Positions 43,920 through 51,923 of a stretch of 64,000 nucleotides of DNA are shown one piece after another; position 1 is the first letter of the stretch, and each line of letters opens with the position of its first letter. The DNA is taken from assembly GCA_028280845.1 (NCBI GenBank), contig JANQKZ010000035.1, forward strand, positions 124,001 through 188,000, given 5' to 3'. Origin of the DNA: Opitutales bacterium. GTDB lineage: Bacteria; Verrucomicrobiota; Verrucomicrobiia; Opitutales; JABSRG01. The notes beneath the pieces are model-generated. The model saw only the letters and a program-made list of their open reading frames with translations, was not told the origin of the DNA and searched no databases. A program made the translations under genes and the position numbers.

Positions 43920-46130
43920 ATGAGCAAAATTTTCTATATCCTCATCCCGCTTGGCATCGTTTTTGGTGGCATCGCAGCCATCGCCGGAGATATTCAGCCG
44001 AAGAATGTGGATGCCCTTTATGCCGGGGAATCCATTGTCTTGCAGAACGAGGAGATCAAGATCGTGTTCTTCAAACGGGAGGTCGGGGTTCACCCGGCCC
44101 AGAAAGACGGATTCAGCTGGGCGGAGATTTATGGCCCGGATGATTCCGGGACCCTAAACCGTTACCTCGGGGTCATTGAACACTTCGGTGAGGTGGATAT
44201 TGAGGGGCAGAACCATCCGCTGAGGATGGATGCCCTTGATCACAAAATTGAGAAAATGCGGGAGGGTACCCGGATTACCTTTACCACGGAAATTCAGATC
44301 CCTGAAGAAGGGGTCATGACCTGGGGCAATGTCATTTCCGTTCGGGGAGAGGCTATGTTTTTTGTGCCCAAAGAGGGAAACTGGGTAGAGTACGACTTGC
44401 ATATGGAACCGGAATTCCGGGTTAATTTTCGCAGCGTGAGGGGTCCCTGGGTGAGGGTGGGAGCCTATGATTTCGGGGCGGAAAAACGAGATGCGATTTT
44501 CAGCGGGCTGGAGTGGTTGCAGGGCAAGGAATGGTCCAGCAGCGTGGATTACTTGGCGCCTGAGGAAGCGCTGCGGGTAACCCCTCACCCGAGAAAAGTG
44601 ACGGCCCCCGTCATGGCCGTTGGTCTGGACGGTCTGGCCCTTTCCCTGAGCTGGGATCCCCACCTGAATTCCTTGAGTGTGTTGAGCCGGGACCGGCATC
44701 CCCAACCTGTTTTCGCCTGCCCGAACTTTATTGATAAACGGGACGATAACCTGATGGGTCTGATGTTTCCCTCATCCGGGTATGGTATGGAGGAAAATGA
44801 CCTGAGGATCTATAAACCTCTGATGTTTCCGGAGCAGGGGATCCGGTTTCATTCACGCATTACGGTGTCTCCCGGGACCAGCCTGGATGCAATTTCCAAT
44901 TGGGTGAAAACAAACGGGTTTCCCGACCCGGGTGAGGAGCGGTTTTCCAGGGAAGATTTACTGGACCGGGTGGCGGCGGCCTATAATGCCCAGTTCTGGG
45001 AGAAAGGCGTGGGCTGGACCTACCACAAGGAATACCCGGATGAATTCTTCCACGGGGTGGCCTGGTATCTGGCATTGACCGTAGGAGAAGTGATCAAAAA
45101 GAAACCATCCTATTATGTGCCGGAGGTCGTGGATTATTATATAAAGCACGGAAAGGATCCCTCTCTGGTGGCGGGCTTGAAAGAAAAAGCCGAATGGTGC
45201 CTGTCCCAAGGGTATTATTCCAAGCGCAAACCGTCGGGAAAGAGCAGATTGAAGGCTTATCCTGAGCTTTTCGACTGGTATCCCGATGAGACCTTGAGGG
45301 CCTACGGGGAGGCCATCCTGGATTGGCAAACCCCGGAAGGATACTTCCCCTACGAGCCGGATGGGCGCCACTTAACGGAACACAACACCATGGCACGGAA
45401 TTACCGGCCTATCGGGCAACCCGGGGATGTGGAGATTCTGGATTTTTATATGACTTCCTCCATCCTGTTACTCACGCTGGGAGACGCCCTGGATGAGCCA
45501 CGGTTCATCGAAGCGGGTCGAAAGGCACTGGAGGTAGCCATGCCCCTGGAGCGGCCCGAAGGTGGCGACTGGTGGGAAATTCCCGTGCATGCGCCGAACT
45601 ATTACACGGCGGGGTGGGGCGCCATCGCCTACTATCTGGGCTACGAGATGTTTGGAGACCCCAAATACAAGAAGCGGTCCATTCATTTCCTCCGGGCTCA
45701 ACTCCCCTTTACCTACATCTGGGAGTCCCCTGTATTCCCTCTCAGCTACCATACCAAGCCGACCTTTGGCGGAACCGGGTGGCGCTATATGGCCTGGCAC
45801 AACCGATGTGTGCACTGGGAGGGGGTTTCCATTATCCATATGTCGAGGCAACTGAAGTTCGACTGGAATCTGGTCGATCCGGAAATGGATTGGGATCAAT
45901 ACCAGGCGGGCATTTTGACTGCTGGTTTGCGGCTCCTGGCCGACAGCAAAGACCCGGACTGGGTGAAACTCAGTGAAGATGTCGACGAGAAGTTTAAGGC
46001 GGGAAAGATGGATATGTTCATCGCCGACACCTTCGACCCGGTCGCCAAGCTGTATGGGGGCCTCATCGTCCGGATTGCCCCTGATCCCCTTGTGATGTGT
46101 TCCCTCGACCGGCTCTGGGAGAACCAGTAG
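43920..46130 (+). CDS. Exported toroid-type protein, probable glycan-active enzyme (unclassified)
   Basis: A 736-residue protein with an N-terminal signal peptide (about 1-22). Residues about 30-330 are beta-rich with carbohydrate-active flavour ('IEHFGEVDIEGQNHPLRMD', 'WVEYDLHMEPEFRVNFRS', 'RIYKPLMFPEQGIRFHSRITV'). Residues about 345-720 are helical and repeat-like, resembling an (alpha/alpha) toroid: 'DEFFHGVAWYLALTVGEV', 'ILDWQTPEGYFPYEPDGRH', 'YYTAGWGAIAYYLGYEMFG', 'HNRCVHWEGVSIIHMSR'. Such toroids occur in glycosidases and polysaccharide lyases. I cannot place it in a known family. It sits between two glycan-acting genes in the operon. Confidence 0.72.
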   Translation: MSKIFYILIPLGIVFGGIAAIAGDIQPKNVDALYAGESIVLQNEEIKIVFFKREVGVHPAQKDGFSWAEIYGPDDSGTLNRYLGVIEHFGEVDIEGQNHPLRMDALDHKIEKMREGTRITFTTEIQIPEEGVMTWGNVISVRGEAMFFVPKEGNWVEYDLHMEPEFRVNFRSVRGPWVRVGAYDFGAEKRDAIFSGLEWLQGKEWSSSVDYLAPEEALRVTPHPRKVTAPVMAVGLDGLALSLSWDPHLNSLSVLSRDRHPQPVFACPNFIDKRDDNLMGLMFPSSGYGMEENDLRIYKPLMFPEQGIRFHSRITVSPGTSLDAISNWVKTNGFPDPGEERFSREDLLDRVAAAYNAQFWEKGVGWTYHKEYPDEFFHGVAWYLALTVGEVIKKKPSYYVPEVVDYYIKHGKDPSLVAGLKEKAEWCLSQGYYSKRKPSGKSRLKAYPELFDWYPDETLRAYGEAILDWQTPEGYFPYEPDGRHLTEHNTMARNYRPIGQPGDVEILDFYMTSSILLLTLGDALDEPRFIEAGRKALEVAMPLERPEGGDWWEIPVHAPNYYTAGWGAIAYYLGYEMFGDPKYKKRSIHFLRAQLPFTYIWESPVFPLSYHTKPTFGGTGWRYMAWHNRCVHWEGVSIIHMSRQLKFDWNLVDPEMDWDQYQAGILTAGLRLLADSKDPDWVKLSEDVDEKFKAGKMDMFIADTFDPVAKLYGGLIVRIAPDPLVMCSLDRLWENQ

Positions 46131-46193
46131 GCGAGCTGGGTGAAGCCATCCGGAATGGCAAATCCTTTTAACCTCTTAAGACCTCAATCGACA

Positions 46194-47618
46194 ATGTATG
46201 CAAACCGGATCCTGGAACGCACTCTGGATTTTTCCAGGGGCTTATGCCTTTTAATCTTCATCAGCCTCCTGCCGGCTTTTGGAGAGCTCCCTGTGCTCCA
46301 CGAAGGGATTCCTGAAACCCGAGTGGGCACCCCGCTCTACTATAAATCGGGAACCACGTATTTTTATGTTTCCCGTGGTTACACCGACCCGTCTGATGAA
46401 AATTTCTGGGATGGGCAGGACAGCTTCCTTATCCGCATTCCCGATTCGCTTCAGAAAGTGCGGGGGATCATCATCCAGCCTGATGGGATGGGCTCCCCTC
46501 AGGAGGATGATCCGGATTATATCCGTTATGCCGCGGCACTCGGGTTCGCCACGGCAGTTTCTCCCTCCAATAAAATGGATTACGATCTGGCCCTGCGGGT
46601 GTTTGCCTCGGACGGGAAGCACCCCGAGCTGCCCAATGTCCCTTTTATTGTGGCGGGTAATTCCGCGGGCGGATGGGGGACCCTGCGCATCGCCTCCTGG
46701 ATGCCTGACCGCACCATTGCGTTTTTCCCCAATGTGACCGCTCCGGCCCGGGTACTTGACCAGGTAAACCTGGATCACCCTATCTACACCTTGCCGGCCA
46801 TTTATGCTGTGGGAGAGTTTGACGGGTTAGTTCCCTATGGCCCCCCGGAATACGATCGGGTGATATCGAAGGGCCGCCGGTTGGGATCCCCCTGGGCCTG
46901 GTTTATGCACCAGGACCGCGGGCATGAAACGGCCCTGGTCAGTTTCATCTTCTTCCCCTTCATGGAAAAAATGATAGCGACGCGTTATCCGGAGACGGAG
47001 GACCCCTCCACCGGCCGGGTGAGTCTGCACCCCGTTGATCTGAAATCGGGTTTCCTCGTAGAAAAACGTGAATACCCGGATCCTTACACATGGAGGCAGT
47101 CGGACTTGGAGGCGGAGTTCTTCCCCTCCATCAAACCGGACCAGGTCGGGACGGTGTATGAGGATCATTATTCGGTTCGCCCGGGGCCTGCCCGGATCTG
47201 GGCTTTTGTGGACTACACCGGAGACCCGGCGGATGTTCATTGGCTGCCGGACCTGGATCTCGCCTACCTTTTCCGCGGGGTGGCCGCCTGGAACCGGAAA
47301 CTGGACCTCACCCTTTCCGATTTTGACTTTCCGGCTCACAATATGAGCGCCCCGATCCGTCCTCCCGGATCCTCCATCGACTTTCTATGCAAGGTGGCCG
47401 AGGGGTTTGAATGGTCCCGGATCGACCTGTTCCGGGGAGCTGAATTAATAGATTCTGTCCGCCCTGAGCAGGTCGTTGACCCGAAGCAGTTCACCCTATC
47501 CCATATCGTAGAGGCGGATGGAATTGCACAGGGCTTTGTCCTGCTGGGATATGACCTAAAAGGGCAACTGGCTCAAGTATCCCAACCCACCTGTTTGTTG
47601 GCTATCCCGGAATCATGA
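46194..47618 (+). CDS. Exported alpha/beta-hydrolase, probable carbohydrate esterase
   Basis: A 474-residue secreted hydrolase. The first ATG that gives a proper signal peptide is at 46194; a GTG at 46140 or an ATG at 46155 would add a non-hydrophobic leader. The nucleophile elbow is 'VPFIVAGNSAGGWGTLRIAS' (G-x-S-x-G with Ser). 'YAVGEFDGLVPYGPPE' carries the likely Asp and 'HQDRGHETALV' the His. The N-terminal part has an oxyanion-type 'GIIIQPDGMGSP'. The C-terminal 150 residues are a beta-rich extra domain. It likely removes ester groups such as acetyl from the target polysaccharide. The next start overlaps its stop. Confidence 0.78.
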   Translation: MYANRILERTLDFSRGLCLLIFISLLPAFGELPVLHEGIPETRVGTPLYYKSGTTYFYVSRGYTDPSDENFWDGQDSFLIRIPDSLQKVRGIIIQPDGMGSPQEDDPDYIRYAAALGFATAVSPSNKMDYDLALRVFASDGKHPELPNVPFIVAGNSAGGWGTLRIASWMPDRTIAFFPNVTAPARVLDQVNLDHPIYTLPAIYAVGEFDGLVPYGPPEYDRVISKGRRLGSPWAWFMHQDRGHETALVSFIFFPFMEKMIATRYPETEDPSTGRVSLHPVDLKSGFLVEKREYPDPYTWRQSDLEAEFFPSIKPDQVGTVYEDHYSVRPGPARIWAFVDYTGDPADVHWLPDLDLAYLFRGVAAWNRKLDLTLSDFDFPAHNMSAPIRPPGSSIDFLCKVAEGFEWSRIDLFRGAELIDSVRPEQVVDPKQFTLSHIVEADGIAQGFVLLGYDLKGQLAQVSQPTCLLAIPES

Positions 47619-47875
47619 ATGCTGGCCCTGTTATCCATCGGGGAAGGGATTCACCTGATCCCTGCTCTCAAATGAGCCCAGAAAAGAGTATTACCCATAC
47701 AAGAGTGGTTGGTTTTATCCATGCTTTTCAGGAGTTCGAGTGGCCTGGCGAAATAAAGGGAGACATTCGTCGACTTTCCCCTGAAGCAGCCAGCGCGGTT
47801 CAAGACCGGGTGGAAATCGAGCGAGCCGGGCAAGTCACCACGCAATTTAAAATGGGAGGAAAGGGGCTCTTCTAA
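47615..47875 (+). CDS. Small hypothetical protein (uncertain)
   Basis: An 86-codon frame fills the gap between the esterase and the nitrilase, overlapping the esterase stop by 4 bp and ending 1 bp before the next start. No motif is recognised. A shorter version from the ATG at 47672 would be 67 residues with a mostly hydrophilic, possibly helical-beta sequence. The tight fit favours translation coupling, but the composition is not strongly coding. Confidence 0.35.
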   Translation: MNAGPVIHRGRDSPDPCSQMSPEKSITHTRVVGFIHAFQEFEWPGEIKGDIRRLSPEAASAVQDRVEIERAGQVTTQFKMGGKGLF

Positions 47876-47876
47876 G

Positions 47877-48803
47877 ATGAAGCGGACTCCAGAAATTGAC
47901 TTCAGCCAACCCCATGGGTTAAAGGTGGCGCTCTGCCAGGTGGCGACCGAGGAATGGAATGTATCGCAAAACGTAGAGCGGACCCTGGAGTCCCTGATCC
48001 TGGCCGGGGAGAAAGGAGCTCATGTCGCGGTCACGCCGGAATGCGTGTTCACCGGGTACCCCTGGATTGATTCGTGTGAGAAACAGGAGCAATTGATCCG
48101 GGTTTCGGACGAGATCCCATCTCCGCAAATTGACCGGGTAGTTGCACTGGCGGAGCACTACCAAATGGCTGTAGTCCTTGGGGTCTCGGTCCGATCAGGT
48201 TGTCGGCTTTACAACTCGGCCCTCTACATCAGCCCGGCGGGAAGATTGGAGCGGGTCTATGAAAAAGTCCACTGCCGGGCATTTGAGGATGCCGCTTATG
48301 GGAAACACTACAGTGCGGGAGAGGAGTTCTTTGTGGTGGATTTCAGACATGATTCCATCCATGCGAAATTGGGGATCATGATCTGTTTTGACCGGGAGGT
48401 GCCCGAGAGTGCCCGGTGTTTGCGTGCCCTGGAGGCTGAGGTCATCCTATGCCCCCTGGCTTGCGATACCTCGGTCATGGCTGACCAATATTACGATTAC
48501 GCGGACAACGAAATCATTACCCGAGTGCGGGCAGCGGAAAACGAGGTCTATTTCGTGGTGGTGAACCACGCGGAACCACGGTTCAACGGGGGCAGTTTCG
48601 TGGTGGGCCCGGGAGGAGAGTTAGTTCAGCAACTTGGCCCGGTGGCTGACGTGCAGGTCGTCGGCCTGCCCCTGGAACCGTTGCGAGTCATGCACGAGGA
48701 TCCCTTCGGTCAGAATGGATGGGGTTACCGCAAGGAGGCGCTTTATGGCAGGTATTTGAGTCCTGAGGGCCGCTCATCCTTAACCCACTCCCACGATTCA
48801 TGA
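47877..48803 (+). CDS. Carbon-nitrogen hydrolase (nitrilase superfamily)
   Basis: A 308-residue amidase/nitrilase-superfamily enzyme with the full catalytic triad: Glu55 ('VAVTPECVFTGY'), Lys130 ('RVYEKVHCRAFED') and Cys170 ('KLGIMICFDREVPE'). There is no signal peptide, so it is cytoplasmic. It hydrolyses a C-N bond of an amide, nitrile or carbamoyl compound. It is embedded in a sugar operon, with its start 1 bp after the previous frame and its stop overlapping the start of the GPH transporter (ATGA at 48800-48803), which makes co-expression very likely. A nitrogen-containing or amidated sugar substrate is a possibility (inference). Confidence 0.9.
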   Translation: MKRTPEIDFSQPHGLKVALCQVATEEWNVSQNVERTLESLILAGEKGAHVAVTPECVFTGYPWIDSCEKQEQLIRVSDEIPSPQIDRVVALAEHYQMAVVLGVSVRSGCRLYNSALYISPAGRLERVYEKVHCRAFEDAAYGKHYSAGEEFFVVDFRHDSIHAKLGIMICFDREVPESARCLRALEAEVILCPLACDTSVMADQYYDYADNEIITRVRAAENEVYFVVVNHAEPRFNGGSFVVGPGGELVQQLGPVADVQVVGLPLEPLRVMHEDPFGQNGWGYRKEALYGRYLSPEGRSSLTHSHDS

Positions 48804-50221
48804 ATTCCGTGTCATCCGCCTCTGGAGCCTCGGTTCCAACCAAGGTCCCGATGTACAATAAAATCTCCTACGGGGCGGGGAGCATGGCGGATATCGTAAT
48901 GCAGGAAACGATCGAACTGTATGTGGTGTATTTCTACATCACCACCATGGGGATCAGTCCGATGATGGTTGGCCTGGCCGTCATGATCCCTCGTTTGTGG
49001 GATACGGTAACTGACCCGGTGATGGGGAATATTTCGGACAATTTCCGGTCCCGTTGGGGACGTCGGCGGCCGTTTATTGTTCTTGGAGGAGTTCTCATCT
49101 GCATTCCCTTCACGATGGTTTGGATGGTACCGTCGTCCCTTGGGGAAGTGGGGATCCTCCTCTGGTTTGTGGTCTGCATGCTGGGGTATAGTACGTTTTA
49201 TACCGTTTACTTTGTCCCCTATTTTTCACTGGGGGCAGAAATGTCGACGGACTACAACGAGCGCACCCATATCGCTTCCGTCCGTATGTTTATTGGTCGC
49301 ATTGCAGGGTTGGGCATGGCTCCGGTTTTTGAGCTGGTTTATAACAAAGACCTGTTCAGTAACGAGCAGGTGGGTTTTACCGCGGTGGCCCTCGTTTTCT
49401 CAGCGCTGACGATTGCTGGGGCACTGTGGGCCGTATCCACGACGCGTGAAGCGACCTACGTCCAGACCCAGGAGAAGATCAATTTCATCGAGGCGATTCG
49501 ATATACGCTGAGAAACGGACCGTTTGTGATCCTGCTAATCGTCACTGTGGTGAGTGGCGTCGCTTTTTGGTCCGTGCTCCGCCTGGGCCGTTTCGTCAAT
49601 GTTTATTATGTGCATGGCGGGTCTGAATCGAGCCTGGGACGAATCAACACGATCGCCGAGCTGATCAGCGTTTTTGTGGCCTTTGCCTCCATTATCCTGG
49701 TCGACCGGATGTGCAAATATTTTGGGAAGCTGGCAGCCCGCATTGTGCTGACCACCATTGTCATGTTTTTGCAGATGTCCTCGTGGTTTCTGTTTAACCC
49801 GGATCACCCCTATCTCTACCTGTTCTACGCCGCTGGTACGGGACTCCTGTATGCGAGTACCCTCATTTATACCGCCATGATCCCGGATGTGGCCGATGAC
49901 GATGAACTGAAAACGGGTTTACGGCGGGAAGGCATGTTCTTCGGGGTATGGGGCTTGTTTGGAAAACTCACCTTTTCGATCGGGCCCCTCTTAAGCGGGA
50001 TCATTCTGGAGTTGATCGGATTCAAGGAGGGGCAGGAAATGCAGACTGAACACACCCTCTGGTGGATGCGGTTTATCTTTGCCTTCGGGGCCGTGCCCCT
50101 GTCAATCGCCACCATCCTTGTCCTATTCAAATACCCGTTGACCGAAAAACGTGTTCGGGCCATGCGGGCTGAGCTGGATAAACGACATCTGGATTCGGAT
50201 GAGGAGGGACCCTGCGAATAA
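48800..50221 (+). CDS. GPH-family sugar:cation symporter (copy 2)
   Basis: A 473-residue, 12-helix symporter, strongly similar along its whole length to the one at 34969: 'KISYGAGSMADIVMQ', 'VTDPVMGNISDNFRSRWGRRRPFIVLG', 'YFSLGAEMSTDYNERTHIAS', 'DVADDDELKTGLRREGMFFGVWG' and 'NTIAELISVFVAFASI'. Its ATG overlaps the nitrilase stop by 4 bp. It most likely imports the oligosaccharide or monosaccharide made by the locus. The presence of two diverged copies suggests two related ligands. Confidence 0.9.
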   Translation: MNSVSSASGASVPTKVPMYNKISYGAGSMADIVMQETIELYVVYFYITTMGISPMMVGLAVMIPRLWDTVTDPVMGNISDNFRSRWGRRRPFIVLGGVLICIPFTMVWMVPSSLGEVGILLWFVVCMLGYSTFYTVYFVPYFSLGAEMSTDYNERTHIASVRMFIGRIAGLGMAPVFELVYNKDLFSNEQVGFTAVALVFSALTIAGALWAVSTTREATYVQTQEKINFIEAIRYTLRNGPFVILLIVTVVSGVAFWSVLRLGRFVNVYYVHGGSESSLGRINTIAELISVFVAFASIILVDRMCKYFGKLAARIVLTTIVMFLQMSSWFLFNPDHPYLYLFYAAGTGLLYASTLIYTAMIPDVADDDELKTGLRREGMFFGVWGLFGKLTFSIGPLLSGIILELIGFKEGQEMQTEHTLWWMRFIFAFGAVPLSIATILVLFKYPLTEKRVRAMRAELDKRHLDSDEEGPCE

Positions 50222-50252
50222 GTGCTATCTGCCGCTCGGCTGGCCGACAAAC

Positions 50253-51923
50253 ATGAATCTAAGTTGTAAACCAATGATCGCTATCAAACTATTCCCCATT
50301 GTAGCTATACTAAACCTGCTCTTGAGCGCCCCCGGTGTTTTTGCGGGTAAACTCAATCCGGAGACGCTTCCCCGCACGGGATGTAATATGAATTGGGCCT
50401 CGTTTCATCCCACTTCTCCATCCCTGCCCCTGACAAATGTCCTGCGCATTGCTGACAACTGGTCCAGCGCGGCCTCATTTGAGCGCGACGCGCGGGGTTA
50501 TCCGACCCGATTGAATCCTGGTGAGGCGGCCACGACCCGATTCTTTGGACAGAATCCATATCCCACCGGCCCTGAGGCAGTCTACACCTTGCGATGGGAA
50601 GGACGGGGCACGCTGGAAATCGCCTATAGAGGGGGCCTTTACCGGATAGATGAAAAAGCGAAGAGTCCGATCAAGTTGACCTTTCCGGAGGGAACCAAAG
50701 GGCCGGTAGAACTGACCATTTTGAGCACTGATCCCACGGATCGCCTGCGAGATCTGCGTTTCTATCTGCCGGGTTATGATGATGGTTCCAACACCTGGAC
50801 GGATCATTTTCTGGAGTTCTATTCAAACTTTGACATTGCCCGTTTTTCCTGGGGCGCGGCCGTCAACCATGAAAACGCCAGCCATATCGTGGAGTGGGAA
50901 GATCGCCGCCCGCCCACTCATTTCACTTATGGGATGAGCCCTGAGCTGGGTGAGGACTATGGTGTACCCTACGAGGTGATGATCGAGCTTGTGAATACAC
51001 TGGACATCGACCTGTGGGTAAACATCCCGCACCTCGTTTCGGATGATTACCTGCGAACGGCTGCCCGCCTGTTTCGGGATCAACTGGAGCCTGGGCGCCG
51101 GGTCTGGATCGAATTGGGCAACGAGGTGTGGAATAACTGGTTCCCGGCATACCATGACTTGACTGAGGAAGCCAGGCAGGCCACGGCAGTGGAGCAGCGC
51201 CAAGTGTATCTCGGCCACATATATGGACGGCGTGCGCTGAACATGTTTCGCATTTTCGGGGAAGTATTCAGCATAACCGGGGACCGCCACCGACTGGTTA
51301 CTGTCCTGGCGGGCCAATCTGGCTGGTTCCAGCCCATGGAACAGGCTTTCGGTGAAATTGAACGCGAGGGTGGGGTGGATGCAATCGATGTGCTGGCCAT
51401 CGCTCCCTACTTCGGCCCCAACAAGTATGAGGGGGAGCAGCGACTCAAGGGATTGATTGAGGGGAAATCTCCGACGGATTATGAACTGGACGATCCCTTT
51501 TGGAATGAGATTGAGGATGTCCTGCGGTGGGCTATCGATAATCGATTTGATCCCGTCCACGAAGGCGGGGCGGAAAATATGAAGTACCGGGCCCTCAGCC
51601 TGCGAACGGGCATACCGCTCGTGGCTTACGAGGGTGGTCAGCATGTAGAGTCGTTCAGCGGGGGTGAAGAATGGATCGGGCCCTGGGTTGCCCCGATCAA
51701 CCGGCACCCGCTGATGGTCCGTCTCTACGAATATTACCTGGATGCCTGGCAGCAGTTTAGCGGCCACACCTTCCTCTTTCATGTGGATATTGAGCCTGCC
51801 ACTTCCGATTCCGCCTTCGGTTTTAAAGAGACTTATCTCCAGCCTGACGAAGAGGCGGTGAAATTTGCCTGGTACCTCGACTGGCGCGCACGTCAACTGG
51901 CTAAACAAAAGGAAACCCCATGA
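50253..51923 (+). CDS. Secreted clan-A-like glycosidase, unclassified (paralogue 2)
   Basis: A 556-residue protein with a signal peptide (about 1-31). It has the same layout as the gene at 42229: a beta-rich front ('GCNMNWASFHPTSPSLPLTNV', 'RLRDLRFYLPGYDDG') and a barrel with 'FDIARFSWG', 'YEVMIELVNTLDIDLWVNIPH', 'RRVWIELGNEVWN' (Asn290-Glu291), 'DAIDVLAIAPYF' and 'IPLVAYEGGQHV' (Glu460). Similar proteins in planctomycetes and verrucomicrobia are usually annotated only as hypothetical or cellulose-binding. ATG 50253 was chosen; 50274 is also possible. Its stop overlaps the GH78 start (ATGA). Confidence 0.78.
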   Translation: MNLSCKPMIAIKLFPIVAILNLLLSAPGVFAGKLNPETLPRTGCNMNWASFHPTSPSLPLTNVLRIADNWSSAASFERDARGYPTRLNPGEAATTRFFGQNPYPTGPEAVYTLRWEGRGTLEIAYRGGLYRIDEKAKSPIKLTFPEGTKGPVELTILSTDPTDRLRDLRFYLPGYDDGSNTWTDHFLEFYSNFDIARFSWGAAVNHENASHIVEWEDRRPPTHFTYGMSPELGEDYGVPYEVMIELVNTLDIDLWVNIPHLVSDDYLRTAARLFRDQLEPGRRVWIELGNEVWNNWFPAYHDLTEEARQATAVEQRQVYLGHIYGRRALNMFRIFGEVFSITGDRHRLVTVLAGQSGWFQPMEQAFGEIEREGGVDAIDVLAIAPYFGPNKYEGEQRLKGLIEGKSPTDYELDDPFWNEIEDVLRWAIDNRFDPVHEGGAENMKYRALSLRTGIPLVAYEGGQHVESFSGGEEWIGPWVAPINRHPLMVRLYEYYLDAWQQFSGHTFLFHVDIEPATSDSAFGFKETYLQPDEEAVKFAWYLDWRARQLAKQKETP

